Source: Spirochaetota bacterium
GTDB taxonomy: Bacteria > Spirochaetota > B62-G9
Reading direction: 5' to 3'
DNA: 6,040 nt
NCBI GenBank assembly: GCA_026990615.1
Contig: JALXDB010000023.1
Location: 3,166-9,205, forward strand
The notes beneath the pieces are model-generated. The model had not been told where the DNA came from, ran no database searches, and worked only from the letters and a program-made list of their open reading frames with translations. A program made the translations under genes and the position numbers. Positions 6,022 through 6,040 of the stretch are shown here, in pieces (the stretch's first letter is position 1; each line of letters starts with the position of its first letter).

Positions 6022-6040
6022 ACATCGCTCCAGTTTAAAT

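Overview
The window is AT-rich bacterial DNA with every convincing gene on the minus strand, so it reads from right to left. It holds two unrelated gene groups separated by about 0.9 kb of non-coding sequence. The organism cannot be named with certainty. The AT-rich composition, the 'AGGSKEE'-type N-terminus of the exported binding protein and the use of ThrH would fit a spirochaete, but this is only a guess and other anaerobic lineages remain possible.

Right part (about 4063-6021): a two-gene amino-acid cluster, thrH then hom, 51 bp apart. Hom reduces aspartate semialdehyde to homoserine. ThrH can move a phosphate from phosphoserine to homoserine, giving O-phosphohomoserine, the direct precursor of threonine. 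The pair therefore covers two consecutive steps toward threonine.

Middle (3135-4062): no intact gene. It contains a degenerate, roughly 200-bp imperfect palindrome with terminal inverted repeats, a possible minus-strand coding remnant with a winged-helix-like C-terminal sequence, a 9-bp inverted repeat downstream of hom, and a clear sigma-70-type promoter with a LacI-type palindromic operator just downstream of its predicted start.

Left part (1-3134): the main point of interest. The promoter drives a 766-residue protein that joins a complete LacI-type repressor (DNA-binding head plus periplasmic-binding-protein-like sensor) to a whole second ligand-binding module of the ABC-transporter solute-binding type. 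The next gene, 56 bp downstream and cut by the left edge, encodes an exported solute-binding protein of the same family. One 39-residue block aligns without gaps between the two proteins with 21 identities. The arrangement suggests a sugar-uptake operon controlled by a cytoplasmic regulator that carries a copy of the transporter's own type of receptor, probably autoregulated through the operator. The permease genes, if present, would lie beyond the left edge.
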